Source: Motiliproteus sp048265065 (GTDB lineage Bacteria; Pseudomonadota; Gammaproteobacteria; Pseudomonadales; Balneatricaceae). Taken from it: a stretch of 9,074 nucleotides of DNA. A model generated the notes under the pieces. It did not search any database, was not told the DNA's origin, and saw only the letters and a list, made by a program, of their open reading frames with translations. Where the stretch lies: contig JBLXCH010000133.1 of the NCBI GenBank assembly GCA_048265065.1, positions 1-9,074 on the forward strand. The letters are read 5' to 3'. Position 1 is the first letter of the stretch; each line of letters begins with the position of its first letter. The translations under genes and the position numbers were made by a program. Below are positions 1-7,302 of this stretch, one piece after another.

Positions 1-308
1 AGCGTCCGGTGTTTCCCATGAAAATTACCGAACTCGAACTGCCAGACGATCCTGACCTGTATTTTGAACCCGCTGAAAGCGAACTACCGGTGGGCTGGGC
101 AGCATTGCCGGCCGACACGCCCAGCATGTCCTTCGGAACGGACTGGTTGAATCGCGCCTCCCATCTGGGACTGATCGTGCCTTCTGCCGTTCTGCCGCTC
201 GAGCGAAACATCGTGCTTAACCCAAGACACCCGGCGATCACGCGCGTAAAGATCAGCCGGATACTGGACTTTAGCTATGACGAGCGGCTTTTCTTGCTGC
301 GCAGCTGA
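1..308 (+). CDS. RES-domain protein, C-terminal part (probable toxin of a RES/Xre toxin-antitoxin pair; cut by the window edge)
   Basis: The reading frame (codons from base 3) is open to the left edge, so the start lies outside the window. A GTG at 9 and an ATG at 18 are in frame but would give only a fragment of the domain. The visible 101 codons match the second half of a RES domain: the F-G-x-D-W-L motif near 132-149, V-P-S-A-V at 177-191, a Glu at 201-203, and the N-P-x-H-P motif at 219-233, followed by a phenylalanine/aspartate/arginine-rich end. RES proteins usually have about 150 residues and, in studied cases, act as toxins that degrade NAD+ and are neutralised by an upstream Xre-type antitoxin. 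The Arg, Tyr and Glu expected in the missing N-terminal half cannot be checked here. Toxic activity and the antitoxin partner are inferred from the family. Confidence 0.85.
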   Translation, partial: RPVFPMKITELELPDDPDLYFEPAESELPVGWAALPADTPSMSFGTDWLNRASHLGLIVPSAVLPLERNIVLNPRHPAITRVKISRILDFSYDERLFLLRS

Positions 309-578
309 GCTCTGGAGTCATTTCGGTAGCCGTGAAGGCCGCCTTGAGGCGACGTAATACAAGCCAACTACTTTCCGCCAGAAAATGCCGACCGCTATCG
401 GCCCGTCTCGCCTTATGCAGCTGTCTTCGTCTGGGGTCAGCTGTTTCGTTATCCAGCAACAAGTCTGAGCAACTCGACTTATTTGGATCTTGGGTCCACC
501 ATCATCTAATCCGCAGTTGCAGTACGCGCCTCCCCCGTTGGAGCACGATCGCGGCCTTATCGCGTACGAGTGATAACT
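309..578 (+). other. Intergenic region before the pqi operon
   Basis: This gap between the RES gene and the first pqiA half is about 270 bases. Open frames cross it on both strands, but they have low-complexity, Arg/Ser-rich translations and no usable ribosome binding site, so I call no gene. It is the natural place for the operon promoter; one weak candidate is listed separately. There is a short CGCCT/AGGCG inverted repeat near 340-351, without a T-run, so no terminator for the RES gene is evident. Confidence 0.6.
483..510 (+). promoter_or_regulatory. Weak candidate sigma-70 promoter for the pqi operon
   Basis: TTGGAT (483-488) and TCTAAT (505-510) are separated by 16 bases. The -10 box matches TATAAT at five of six positions; the -35 box matches only the TTG. 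This would start transcription about 60 bases before the pqiA1 start codon. It was picked by eye and such matches are common by chance. SoxS/SoxR control, known for pqiAB in Escherichia coli, was not recognisable here. Confidence 0.25.
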
Positions 579-1175
579 ATGGCTAGCTGCAACGAGCTGA
601 TCATCTGCGAGCATTGCGACTGCGTGTTTGAGAAGGCTGCCCTCACCAAGCACCAGATCTCCCTTTGCTCACGTTGCGGTAGCGTGCTTCAGCGCTTCAA
701 TGGCCTAGCTATTGATCAGCGGCTTGCACTGGCAATCACGGCTGCCGTTCTGTGGCTTCTCGCCAACTTCTATCCTGTCATGATCATCAGCCTACAAGGG
801 CTCAGGAGGAGCGCGACCCTTTGGGATTCGATACTGGCGTTAAGCATCGGACCTATTACTTTCATCGCGTTGGTCGCAGCAATTTCCATCATCATTGCAC
901 CCGTTTTCCAGTTGGCCTTACTGGTGTGGGTGCTCGGCTATGCCCTGTCCCGACGACGTGCTCCTGGTTTTCGGCTGTGCATGCGTTGGCTAGAGTCGCT
1001 CAGGCCCTGGAGCATGCTTGAGGTGTGTCTGCTAGGGGCGCTTGTTGCGGTGTTCAAGCTCGCAGGCATGTTGGACGTGCTGCCTGGTATCGGCCTATTC
1101 GCCCTGGCCGCTCTCAGCTTGTTGCTGATTCGCATTGCAGGGCGGGACGTGCGCGAGCTTTGGGAGGTTCTATGA
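579..1175 (+). CDS. pqiA: PqiA family protein, first half (Zn-ribbon membrane protein)
   Basis: This is a 198-residue inner-membrane protein matching one half of Escherichia coli PqiA, which has about 417 residues and two such units fused. It opens with two CxxC knuckles, C10-E-H-C13 and C30-S-R-C33, forming a cytoplasmic Zn-ribbon. About four to five hydrophobic segments follow (roughly 48-68, 82-124, 144-166, 168-186). The family signature W-S-M-L-E-V is at 144-149 and an A-V-F-K-L stretch follows it. In the Pqi system PqiA works with the periplasmic MCE tube PqiB and the lipoprotein PqiC, probably handling lipid at the inner membrane. I chose the ATG at 579. A GTG at 570 would add three residues; GAG at 568-570 is the only, weak, Shine-Dalgarno match. 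The stop overlaps the next gene by ATGA, pointing to translational coupling. Confidence 0.93.
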   Translation: MASCNELIICEHCDCVFEKAALTKHQISLCSRCGSVLQRFNGLAIDQRLALAITAAVLWLLANFYPVMIISLQGLRRSATLWDSILALSIGPITFIALVAAISIIIAPVFQLALLVWVLGYALSRRRAPGFRLCMRWLESLRPWSMLEVCLLGALVAVFKLAGMLDVLPGIGLFALAALSLLLIRIAGRDVRELWEVL

Positions 1176-1816
1176 CTGCGCCATCCGTTGCCAGCGACCT
1201 CAATCTTTGCCTCTGCCATTCCTGTGGCAAGGCCTGTGACATGGCCGACCAGCCCTTGTCGTGCGAGCGGTGCGGCGCAATGTTGCACGCCCGAAAAGTC
1301 AACTCGCTGTCCCGCACCTGGGCGTTCTTATTGGCATCCCTGGTGTTTTACATTCCAGCCAACCTGCTGCCGGTAATGAACACCAGCATGCTCGGTAACG
1401 GCGCAGACAGCACCATCATGAGTGGGGTGCTGGAGTTTTGGCAGCATGGAGCGTGGGACATCGCGGCGATCATCTTCATTGCCAGCATTGCCGTTCCGGG
1501 CGTCAAGTTCGCCGCTCTGTCGCTCTTGCTTGTTACCGCGCAACGCGGCAGCCAATGGGCGCGCAAGGAGCGCTCGAGGCTCTACCGTTTCATCGAGCTT
1601 ATCGGCTACTGGTCGATGCTTGACGTGATTGTTGTGGCACTAGTTGCCGCACTGGTGAAATTCCACGGCTTGGCCAATATCGAGCCACGCGCTGGCATTC
1701 TGTTCTTTGGTCTGGTGGTGGTGTTTACGATGCTTGCGGCCATGAGCTTCGATCCGCGCCTTATTTGGGACCGTCCGTTTGAAAAGGAGGTCGTGAATGG
1801 AATCACAAGTCACTGA
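1172..1816 (+). CDS. pqiA: PqiA family protein, second half (Zn-ribbon membrane protein)
   Basis: This 214-residue protein is the second PqiA unit. It has CxxC pairs C15-H-S-C18 and C31-E-R-C34, hydrophobic segments near 48-68 and 96-123 and further ones after 147, the signature W-S-M-L-D-V at 147-152, V-K-F at 162-164, and the S-F-D-P-R-L-I-W-D ending motif at 192-200 typical of the PqiA C-terminal half. The ATG at 1172 is preceded by GGAGG (1163-1167) and overlaps the previous stop by four bases. The frame is open further upstream, but a start there would run through the first half-gene. The two halves probably assemble into the equivalent of one full-length PqiA. The 3' end overlaps pqiB by 20 bases, so the three genes are very likely translated together. 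Confidence 0.95.
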   Translation: MTAPSVASDLNLCLCHSCGKACDMADQPLSCERCGAMLHARKVNSLSRTWAFLLASLVFYIPANLLPVMNTSMLGNGADSTIMSGVLEFWQHGAWDIAAIIFIASIAVPGVKFAALSLLLVTAQRGSQWARKERSRLYRFIELIGYWSMLDVIVVALVAALVKFHGLANIEPRAGILFFGLVVVFTMLAAMSFDPRLIWDRPFEKEVVNGITSH

Positions 1817-3443
1817 CCCGGCGCGAAGCACGGCTAAACCCGTTGTGAAAACGCGGCGTTTCAAAGTTTCGCTGGTATGGATCGTTCCCATCGTGGCGGT
1901 GCTGGTGGGCATTTCCCTTGTGGTGCACAAAGTCATGCAAGAGGGGCCGACCATAACGGTGACCTTCAAGACCGGCAGCGGGCTGGACGCCAACAAGACC
2001 CAGGTTAAATACCGCAATGTGGTGATCGGATATGTGTCAGATGTGGCATTGAGCAAAGATCAAAGAAGCGTCGACGCCACCATAAAACTGGCTAAGGAGG
2101 CAGAGAGTTTTACCCGGGAAGACTCAAAATTCTGGGTAGTGAGGCCGCGCATCGGTGCTAGCGGTGTGTCGGGTATCGATACCTTGCTATCTGGTGACTA
2201 CATTGGTGCCGATATTGGCCAAGCCGATACACGAGTAAAACGATTCGAAGGTCTGGAGACGCCGCCACCCATCACCTATGGGGAGCCCGGAAAGCGTTTC
2301 ACGGTACGCAGCGCGGATCTAGGCTCTCTGGACGTTGGTTCCCCGGTCTACTTCCGCAAAATCCCGGTTGGTCAAGTGGTGGCATATGCTCTGGACGCCG
2401 ACGGCAAGAGCGTCAGCATCGAGTTGTTCGTACATGCCCCCAACGATGTCTACGTCACCCAGAACACGCGGTTCTGGAACGCTAGCGGTATCGACATTAA
2501 TTTGGGCGCTAACGGTATTGCGGTAAATACCGAATCTCTGTCATCCATCCTGATGGGCGGCATTGCGTTCCGTGCTCCGACTTACAGCCCCAACGACCTA
2601 CCTGCTACTGAAAAAAGCACGTTTGAACTGTTCGACAATCAACAGGCGGCGTTAGCGCCGCCGGACGGAAAAGCACAGTATCTGAGCCTGCGCTTCGACC
2701 AGGCTCTAAGGGGGCTGAAGGTAGGCGCTCCTGTAGAGTTCCTCGGAATTGAAATTGGCAAGGTGGTAACGGTCAATCTGGATTTCAATCCTGAAGAGCG
2801 CAGCTTTCCTTTGGATGTTGGAATCGTGATCTACCCCCAACGGCTCGGCAGAGCACATGCGGACATGCTCAAAGCCCTCAAGCATGATCCCAACAATGAA
2901 GCCGCCGGCGTTCGGCTTATGGGCGCATTCATCGAGAATGGTCTGAGGGCCCAGGCACGCACCGGCAACCTCCTTACCGGGCAGCTATATATTTCGCTCG
3001 ATTTTCACCCGAAAGCGGCGAAGGTCGAGTTCGACTCAACCGCACGCCCCGTGGTCATCCCTTCTATTCCTGGCGATTTCGAGCAGGTTCAGGAACAGCT
3101 GCAAGCCGTCGTCGACAAGTTCAGCAAACTGCCGTTGGATCGCATTGCCGCGAACCTCGACGGCAGCCTCATGGAGCTGCGCAGAGTGCTGGCGCAAGTC
3201 AATGCCAAAACGCTGCCCGGGGTAGCAACTACATTGACAGAGGCTAGCAAAGCTCTCGAGTCGGCCAGCTCTACGCTCGCCGAGGACTCGCCGCAACGTG
3301 AGCAGTTGACACGAACGCTGGAAGAGCTGAGCCGTACGTCGCGATCGCTTCGTGAACTCTCGGATTATCTGGGACGCCATCCCGAATCGTTGCTCCGTGG
3401 ACGGCCTGACAATACGCCGCCGCAACGGGCGCCGAGCAACTGA
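1797..3443 (+). CDS. pqiB: PqiB, MCE-domain (MlaD-like) intermembrane transport protein
   Basis: At 548 residues it is almost the same length as Escherichia coli PqiB (546). One N-terminal membrane anchor lies at about 24-44, after a basic stretch. Three MCE domains follow at roughly 50-140, 166-250 and 290-400; each begins with the pattern of a Gly-rich turn after a beta strand (for example T-G-S-G-L-D and S-A-D-L-G-S-L-D). A long helical, Leu/Glu/Gln-rich region at about 425-535 fits the coiled-coil needle that, in known PqiB, assembles as a hexamer and spans the periplasm as a hydrophobic channel. The D-Y-L-G-R-H-P-E-S-L ending is typical of these proteins. The ATG at 1797 has a strong AAGGAGG (1784-1790) and lies inside pqiA2. 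Its role is to carry phospholipid or another lipid between membranes; the exact cargo and direction are not shown by sequence. Confidence 0.97.
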   Translation: MESQVTDPARSTAKPVVKTRRFKVSLVWIVPIVAVLVGISLVVHKVMQEGPTITVTFKTGSGLDANKTQVKYRNVVIGYVSDVALSKDQRSVDATIKLAKEAESFTREDSKFWVVRPRIGASGVSGIDTLLSGDYIGADIGQADTRVKRFEGLETPPPITYGEPGKRFTVRSADLGSLDVGSPVYFRKIPVGQVVAYALDADGKSVSIELFVHAPNDVYVTQNTRFWNASGIDINLGANGIAVNTESLSSILMGGIAFRAPTYSPNDLPATEKSTFELFDNQQAALAPPDGKAQYLSLRFDQALRGLKVGAPVEFLGIEIGKVVTVNLDFNPEERSFPLDVGIVIYPQRLGRAHADMLKALKHDPNNEAAGVRLMGAFIENGLRAQARTGNLLTGQLYISLDFHPKAAKVEFDSTARPVVIPSIPGDFEQVQEQLQAVVDKFSKLPLDRIAANLDGSLMELRRVLAQVNAKTLPGVATTLTEASKALESASSTLAEDSPQREQLTRTLEELSRTSRSLRELSDYLGRHPESLLRGRPDNTPPQRAPSN

Positions 3444-3459
3444 ACAAAGGAGCAACACC

Positions 3460-4011
3460 ATGGTGTTTTTGCGGACGATCCTGCTGGCAGCCGCGGTACC
3501 TGTGCTCGTTGCATGCCGCAGTGACCCGATCCAATTCCACACCCTATCTCCAATCCAGCCGGTAGCGACCGTCCACGGAGAGAAGGCGGAGGTAGGCATC
3601 GAAGCCATCACCGTACCGCCTCAGGTAGACCGACAACAGATCGTCATCCGTCAAAGTGACAGTAGCTTGGCGATTCTGGAAGCCCACTGGTGGAGTGCGA
3701 GCCTGAGCGAGGAACTGCGCAGTGCGCTCGTGCAGCAGCTACCCAATAACAGCGCTGGGCGCAGGGTTTCGGTACGACTGGACGTGCTGCGTTTGGATTC
3801 GATCCCCGGCCAGTACGCATTAATCGACGTCAAATGGCGGCTTCGGAACCTTGGCAACGGGGACAACGCAATGGTGCATTGCCGCAGTACGTTACAAACA
3901 GCAGCAGGCGCAAACGTGGACAACATCGTGATCGCCCACCAGAACAACCTGCATCGCCTGGCCGCGCAGATCAGCCAAGCGGCTAGCAGCGCAGCCGGGC
4001 AATGTCCTTGA
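3460..4011 (+). CDS. pqiC: PqiC (YmbA-type) outer-membrane lipoprotein
   Basis: This 183-residue protein starts with a short basic and hydrophobic signal peptide and a lipobox L-V-A-C, so lipidation is expected at Cys19. The next residue is Arg, not Asp, which favours delivery to the outer membrane. The mature part begins with the F-H-T-L motif (26-29; Y/F-x-T-L is usual in this ABC-type auxiliary lipoprotein family), then V-P-P-x-V-D-R-x-Q-I-V-I-R (52-64) and H-W-W-S-x-S-L-S-E-E-L (76-86), all hallmarks of PqiC/YmbA. In the Pqi system PqiC contacts the tip of the PqiB tube at the outer membrane. The ATG at 3460 has AAAGGAG at 3446-3452. It lies 16 bases after the pqiB stop; an upstream in-frame start would lie inside pqiB and lose the signal peptide position. 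Confidence 0.93.
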   Translation: MVFLRTILLAAAVPVLVACRSDPIQFHTLSPIQPVATVHGEKAEVGIEAITVPPQVDRQQIVIRQSDSSLAILEAHWWSASLSEELRSALVQQLPNNSAGRRVSVRLDVLRLDSIPGQYALIDVKWRLRNLGNGDNAMVHCRSTLQTAAGANVDNIVIAHQNNLHRLAAQISQAASSAAGQCP

Positions 4012-4090
4012 AAATCACCGGGTGAAACTAAAGGCTCATTTGTAAGCCCGAGGGAGCACTCGTCACTCACCTTCAGAAAGGGAGTACATC

Positions 4091-4615
4091 ATGACCACGG
4101 CAAACGCTTCTGCAACGCTAGAGCCCGCGAAATGGCGTTTCAAGCTAGGTATCGCCCTCCTCTGTTTGATGCCTATCCTGTGGTTGCTCTTGCCGTTGGC
4201 TGCGGCAGCGGATGTATCTGGGTCCACCATCGCGGCGCTTACCGGTGCGTTGTTTATCACCAATAAAGTAATACTGCTCCTTGTAATCGCGGTCATGGGC
4301 AAAGCCGGGTTTCAGGAACTCAAACAACACGTTTTTCGTCATGTGTCGGGCTTTGCGGCCAGCGCTGATATCGAGGTAAGCGCCACACGTCACCGTATAG
4401 GCATAATAATGTTCTGCCTGCCTCTGATCTCTTCCTTCCTTGAACCGTATGTCGACGCCCTGGCGCCAGGCTTGCGACCCAACAGTTGGGCATTGCAGCT
4501 ATTGGGAGATGTGCTGTTGATCGGCAGCTTCTTTGTGCTCGGTGGCAATTTTTGGGAAAAATTGCGCGCTCTGTTTATCCGCAAAGCAAGGGTCATTACT
4601 GCCGACGCAATCTGA
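4091..4615 (+). CDS. Four-helix membrane protein with two similar halves (resembles 'transporter suffix' domain proteins)
   Basis: This 174-residue protein has four hydrophobic segments, about 18-40, 47-70, 102-122 and 134-152, with a polar linker at 78-101. The halves resemble each other. K-L-G-I-x-x-x-C-L (18-26) aligns with R-I-G-I-x-x-x-C-L (102-110). Gly20/Gly104, Cys25/Cys109 and Pro35/Pro119 are all 84 residues apart. The second segments end with F-Q-E-L-K (74-78) and F-W-E-K-L (154-158), 80 apart. The style recalls small proteins annotated as 'transporter suffix domain-containing', but that name says little about function and I recall it from memory. The ATG at 4091 follows AAAGGGAG (4077-4084) at good spacing. 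It lies 79 bases after pqiC and 66 before the adaptor gene, in the same run. A role in linking or regulating the Pqi and efflux parts is inference only. Confidence 0.9.
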   Translation: MTTANASATLEPAKWRFKLGIALLCLMPILWLLLPLAAAADVSGSTIAALTGALFITNKVILLLVIAVMGKAGFQELKQHVFRHVSGFAASADIEVSATRHRIGIIMFCLPLISSFLEPYVDALAPGLRPNSWALQLLGDVLLIGSFFVLGGNFWEKLRALFIRKARVITADAI

Positions 4616-4681
4616 GCCACTACACCAGCGAGATTCAGTCCATACCTATCGCTCGTAACTGCATGACCTGCAGGAGTACAT

Positions 4682-5812
4682 ATGGCCGAAAATCCGAACA
4701 CGCCGGACCTTGCTGAGCCGGACAGTCCCACCGAGCCCCTCCCGGAAAGGCCCGTGTCCGAAAACCCGCTACGACGTGTCGCGTTGGCAGTGGTGGTCTT
4801 GATTGCGGTTCTGTTTAGTGTGTCCATTGCCTTGGAGCGTCATGCGCCTTTGACTTCGCAGGCAGTGGTGCAAGCCTACCTGGTACCTATGGCGACCGAG
4901 GTGGGTGGCCGTGTCACTGAAATCCTGGTGATTGACAACGCGCGGGTGAAACCCGGCCAGCTGCTGTTCCGAATAGACCCGCTTCCCTACAAATTGGCAG
5001 TTATCGACGCCGAGGCGCAGCTGGAAGAGGCTGGCCAGGCAATGGGCGCCAATACCGCCTCGGTGGACGCCGCTCAAGCCACGCTGGTCTCGGCTCGCGC
5101 CCAGCGCGACAACATACGCGAGCAAGCCCGGCGAGTGACTCATCTAGTCGAGCGGGGCGTGTTCGCCCGCGCACGCCAGGATGAGAGCGATGCGGCACTT
5201 GGCTCCGCCGAGGCAGCCGTAAGCAAAGCCCAGGCAGACGTGCAGCGTGCGCGTCAGCAGCTTGGTGCGGGCGGCAGCGACAATCCGCAGCTCAAACAGG
5301 CCCTCGCTGCTTTGGAGAAAGCTCGGCTAGACCTGGTCCGGACAGAAGTGGTCGCGCCGTCTCACGGGGTAGTGACTAATCTTCAACTTGCCGTCGGCCA
5401 GGTTGTGAGCGCTGGCCAACCAGCGCTCACCGTTATCGATGCCGGCACTGTTTGGGTGTCTGCGGCCTTCAAGGAAAACAGCCTGGAGCATATGCAGCCC
5501 AATGATCCCGCTGAGCTGGTGTTCGATCTATTGCCTGGGCGGGTATTCAAGGGCCGCGTGGAAAGCGTCGGGTGGGGTGTAGCGCAGGAGGGAAGCAGCC
5601 AATCTGCGTTGCCATCAGTGCGTAACCAGAGTGGCTGGGTTCGCGACCCGCAGCGTTTCCCAGTCCGTCTCATCGTGGATGGACCTCGCCCAACCGGCCC
5701 GCGGTATGGCTCACAAGTGACCGTGGTTGTTTACACGGATAACAATCCGGCCATCAACTGGCTGGGGGCTTTCACGCTGCGGCTGGGTGCGTGGCTTAAC
5801 TATGTCAACTGA
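4682..5812 (+). CDS. HlyD/EmrA-type periplasmic adaptor protein of an efflux system
   Basis: This 376-residue membrane-fusion protein starts with a Pro/Glu-rich cytoplasmic tail and has one membrane anchor at about 31-50. The first half of a lipoyl (biotinyl-like) domain is at 62-100 (G-G-R-V-T-E, then V-K-P-G-Q-L-L-F-R-I-D-P). A long alpha-helical hairpin rich in Ala, Gln and Arg follows at about 104-218. The second lipoyl half is at 219-255 (T-E-V-V-A-P-x-x-G-V-V, V-G-Q-V-V-S-A-G-Q-P) and a beta-barrel domain runs to about 355. Such adaptors join an inner-membrane transporter to an outer-membrane channel of the TolC type, which is not in this window. The partner here is the DUF2955 protein, whose gene overlaps the 3' end by 11 bases. 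The ATG at 4682 follows AGGAG (4672-4676) with a short 5-base spacer. Substrate unknown. Confidence 0.95.
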   Translation: MAENPNTPDLAEPDSPTEPLPERPVSENPLRRVALAVVVLIAVLFSVSIALERHAPLTSQAVVQAYLVPMATEVGGRVTEILVIDNARVKPGQLLFRIDPLPYKLAVIDAEAQLEEAGQAMGANTASVDAAQATLVSARAQRDNIREQARRVTHLVERGVFARARQDESDAALGSAEAAVSKAQADVQRARQQLGAGGSDNPQLKQALAALEKARLDLVRTEVVAPSHGVVTNLQLAVGQVVSAGQPALTVIDAGTVWVSAAFKENSLEHMQPNDPAELVFDLLPGRVFKGRVESVGWGVAQEGSSQSALPSVRNQSGWVRDPQRFPVRLIVDGPRPTGPRYGSQVTVVVYTDNNPAINWLGAFTLRLGAWLNYVN

Positions 5813-6860
5813 AAGCCAATTGGAACTGGAGCTGCGACGGGCCAAACGCCAGGGGCTGCGCGTCGCCATTGCAGTAACACTGGGCTTATGCATGGGCTTG
5901 GTGCTGGGCGAGCCTTTGCCATTTCTTGTGCCCTTGTTCGCATCTCAGTTCCTATTGGCGAGCCGACATGCGCCAGCATTGCTTCAGGGCGTGGTGACCG
6001 TGGTTTCGGTTATCCTGACCGGAGCATTGTTGGCATTTTTCTCAAGTTTGTTTGCGGAGCGGCCGTGGATACTGCTTCCCCTGCTGTGGCTGTTCTACTT
6101 CGCTTCCTTCGTAGCCCAAGGGCTACGACTGGGCGGTGCAGCACCGGCGCTGATGTTAGTGATCGCTATCGTTATTCCGTTGCTCGACATCCTGCAACGC
6201 AACTTGGGTGAGTCGATTGTGCTGCTGTTGGCCAAGGCGATTACCTTGGGGATGATGCTGACATGGGGCACCCATGCCTTGCTGCCAGACCCGACTGGTG
6301 GATATTCGAGTGAAGGATTTGCCCTCGCACACGATCCTGCTCTGGTGATCCACCAAGCCGCAGCGAGCGGAGCGATTCTTTTGGCTATGGTTGCCCTGTG
6401 CCTGAGCGACCCGCGGCTGGCAACGGCGATGGTCATTCCAATTACGGTCGCCTCGCTGCTAAGCCAGCTCGAGTTATACATGAGCTTCCGCACGGCGCTT
6501 GGTCTGGTGATGGTTAATTTGATTGGAGGCGTAGCGGCATCGCTGGCTTTTACTCTGGTCGAGCTGCATCCGTCCCTGTGGCTGGTAGCTTTGATCGTGC
6601 TGCTGGTCAGCCTCCTGTTTGCAGGCAACGCCACTGTTGGAAGCACCCGAGGCAAAGTCTTTGGCGGTGGGCTTGTGGTTTTTTTAGTTCTTTTCGGGCT
6701 CGGTATATCGCCATTGCCGACCAGTACACCAGAGCTGTTTTCCACCCGCTTAGCCTATGTGCTGTGTGCAATCGCGTATGCCATTGTTTTGACCGCCTTG
6801 CTGTGGCCCAGGCAGCCACCGGTCGGTCACACCGTGTCCGGCAATGCTGATGATGGGTGA
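5802..6860 (+). CDS. DUF2955 (FUSC-like) inner-membrane efflux protein
   Basis: This 352-residue protein is almost wholly hydrophobic, with about ten or more predicted membrane segments in two blocks: roughly 20-156 and 187-346, split by a hydrophilic stretch with P-D-P-T-G-G (162-167). The N-terminal helix is basic (R-R-A-K-R-Q-G-L-R, 12-20), and the layout fits DUF2955 proteins of the FUSC/aromatic-acid-exporter type, which work with an EmrA/AaeA-like adaptor. It has no large cytoplasmic domain, unlike AaeB-class members, as expected for DUF2955. The ATG at 5802 lies 11 bases inside the adaptor gene; no strong Shine-Dalgarno is visible, so coupling to the upstream gene is likely. A further in-frame start at 5727 lies within the adaptor gene and is not favoured. 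Substrate is unknown; aromatic or amphipathic compounds are a family-level guess. Confidence 0.9.
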   Translation: MSTESQLELELRRAKRQGLRVAIAVTLGLCMGLVLGEPLPFLVPLFASQFLLASRHAPALLQGVVTVVSVILTGALLAFFSSLFAERPWILLPLLWLFYFASFVAQGLRLGGAAPALMLVIAIVIPLLDILQRNLGESIVLLLAKAITLGMMLTWGTHALLPDPTGGYSSEGFALAHDPALVIHQAAASGAILLAMVALCLSDPRLATAMVIPITVASLLSQLELYMSFRTALGLVMVNLIGGVAASLAFTLVELHPSLWLVALIVLLVSLLFAGNATVGSTRGKVFGGGLVVFLVLFGLGISPLPTSTPELFSTRLAYVLCAIAYAIVLTALLWPRQPPVGHTVSGNADDG

Positions 6861-7084
6861 AGAGAGTCTGATCCAACTCCGAGATATGGCAAATCGCTGA
6901 CGTCTGGTTGAAGTCGCGAGCGCTGGGTCGCGAACAATAGCTGCGGTACCGCTTAGCGGCGAGTTATCCAAACGCACATCCACGCACGGGCGAAACAAGC
7001 TATACCTAGTGAACGAGACCACGCCCACATCCTTACGGGGGCCACATACGACCAGACCAAGGTTGCAAGTGTTCCGATGCAGCG

Positions 7085-7104
7085 GTGCGAACGATGACTC
7101 GCAC
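7085..7104. repeat. Inverted repeat, GTGCGA/TCGCAC
   Basis: GTGCGA (7085-7090) and TCGCAC (7099-7104) are perfect inverted copies separated by 8 bases. No T-run follows, so it is not a standard terminator. It could be an operator or a hairpin remnant; a six-base arm can also occur by chance. Confidence 0.4.
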
Positions 7105-7226
7105 GTGCAAGCTACAAGTGATCGGAATTCTGCAGGTTATAGTCGTAATCGCAGCCTGGCACTCGCTACTTGCAGAGTAATTTCAAGGAATCGACTCGAA
7201 CCTTTGTCAATTATTGAAAAAACCAC

Positions 7227-7259
7227 GGCCCACTTACGATCAGCTGTTAATTAGTGGCC
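7227..7259. repeat. Imperfect inverted repeat before the DUF3313 gene
   Basis: GGCCCACT (7227-7234) and AGTGGCC (7253-7259) are inverted copies with one extra base in the left arm. They enclose an AT-rich TTAATTA segment and end 43 bases before the ATG at 7303. This could be an operator around the promoter, though by-eye evidence is weak. Confidence 0.3.
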
Positions 7260-7302
7260 TCCTTACGCACCAAAAGTAGTTAGCTGCTGAACTGGAGAGG
7301 CT

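Larger units (their letters stand above)
6861..7302 (+). other. Long intergenic region between the efflux gene and the DUF3313 gene
   Basis: This stretch of 442 bases has no gene I can support. An 81-codon open frame at 7009-7254 has an unconvincing composition and no ribosome binding site. It does hold short repeated elements: two GTCGCGA copies 14 bases apart (6913-6919, 6927-6933), CAAGTG at 7066-7071 and 7115-7120, an inverted repeat at 7085-7104, and an imperfect one at 7227-7259. The last part is AT-rich and probably carries the promoter of the DUF3313 gene, but no clear -35/-10 pair stands out. Confidence 0.6.

Noticed and set aside
492..503. The 12-base string GGGTCCACCATC also occurs at 4220-4231 inside the four-helix protein gene
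   Set aside because: One copy is coding, context differs on both sides, and a single 12-base match is not far from chance in 9 kb.
318..653. Minus-strand frame across the pre-operon gap
   Set aside because: It overlaps the start of pqiA, and its translation is irregular with scattered Cys and Arg and no recognisable domain.
4015..4025. Near-palindrome TCACC-G-GGTGA just after the pqiC stop
   Set aside because: A one-base loop cannot form a stable RNA hairpin and no T-run follows, so it is not a terminator; an operator within an operon is unlikely.
7187..7203. On the minus strand, GGTTCGAGTC resembles a tRNA T-loop, raising the idea of a tRNA or attachment site
   Set aside because: The flanking bases do not form a T-stem and no acceptor, D-arm or anticodon arm is present.
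7009..7254. 81-codon open frame in the 6861-7302 gap
   Set aside because: There is no ribosome binding site, the composition is rich in Arg, Ser and Thr without domain-like pattern, and no hydrophobic or motif signal is visible.
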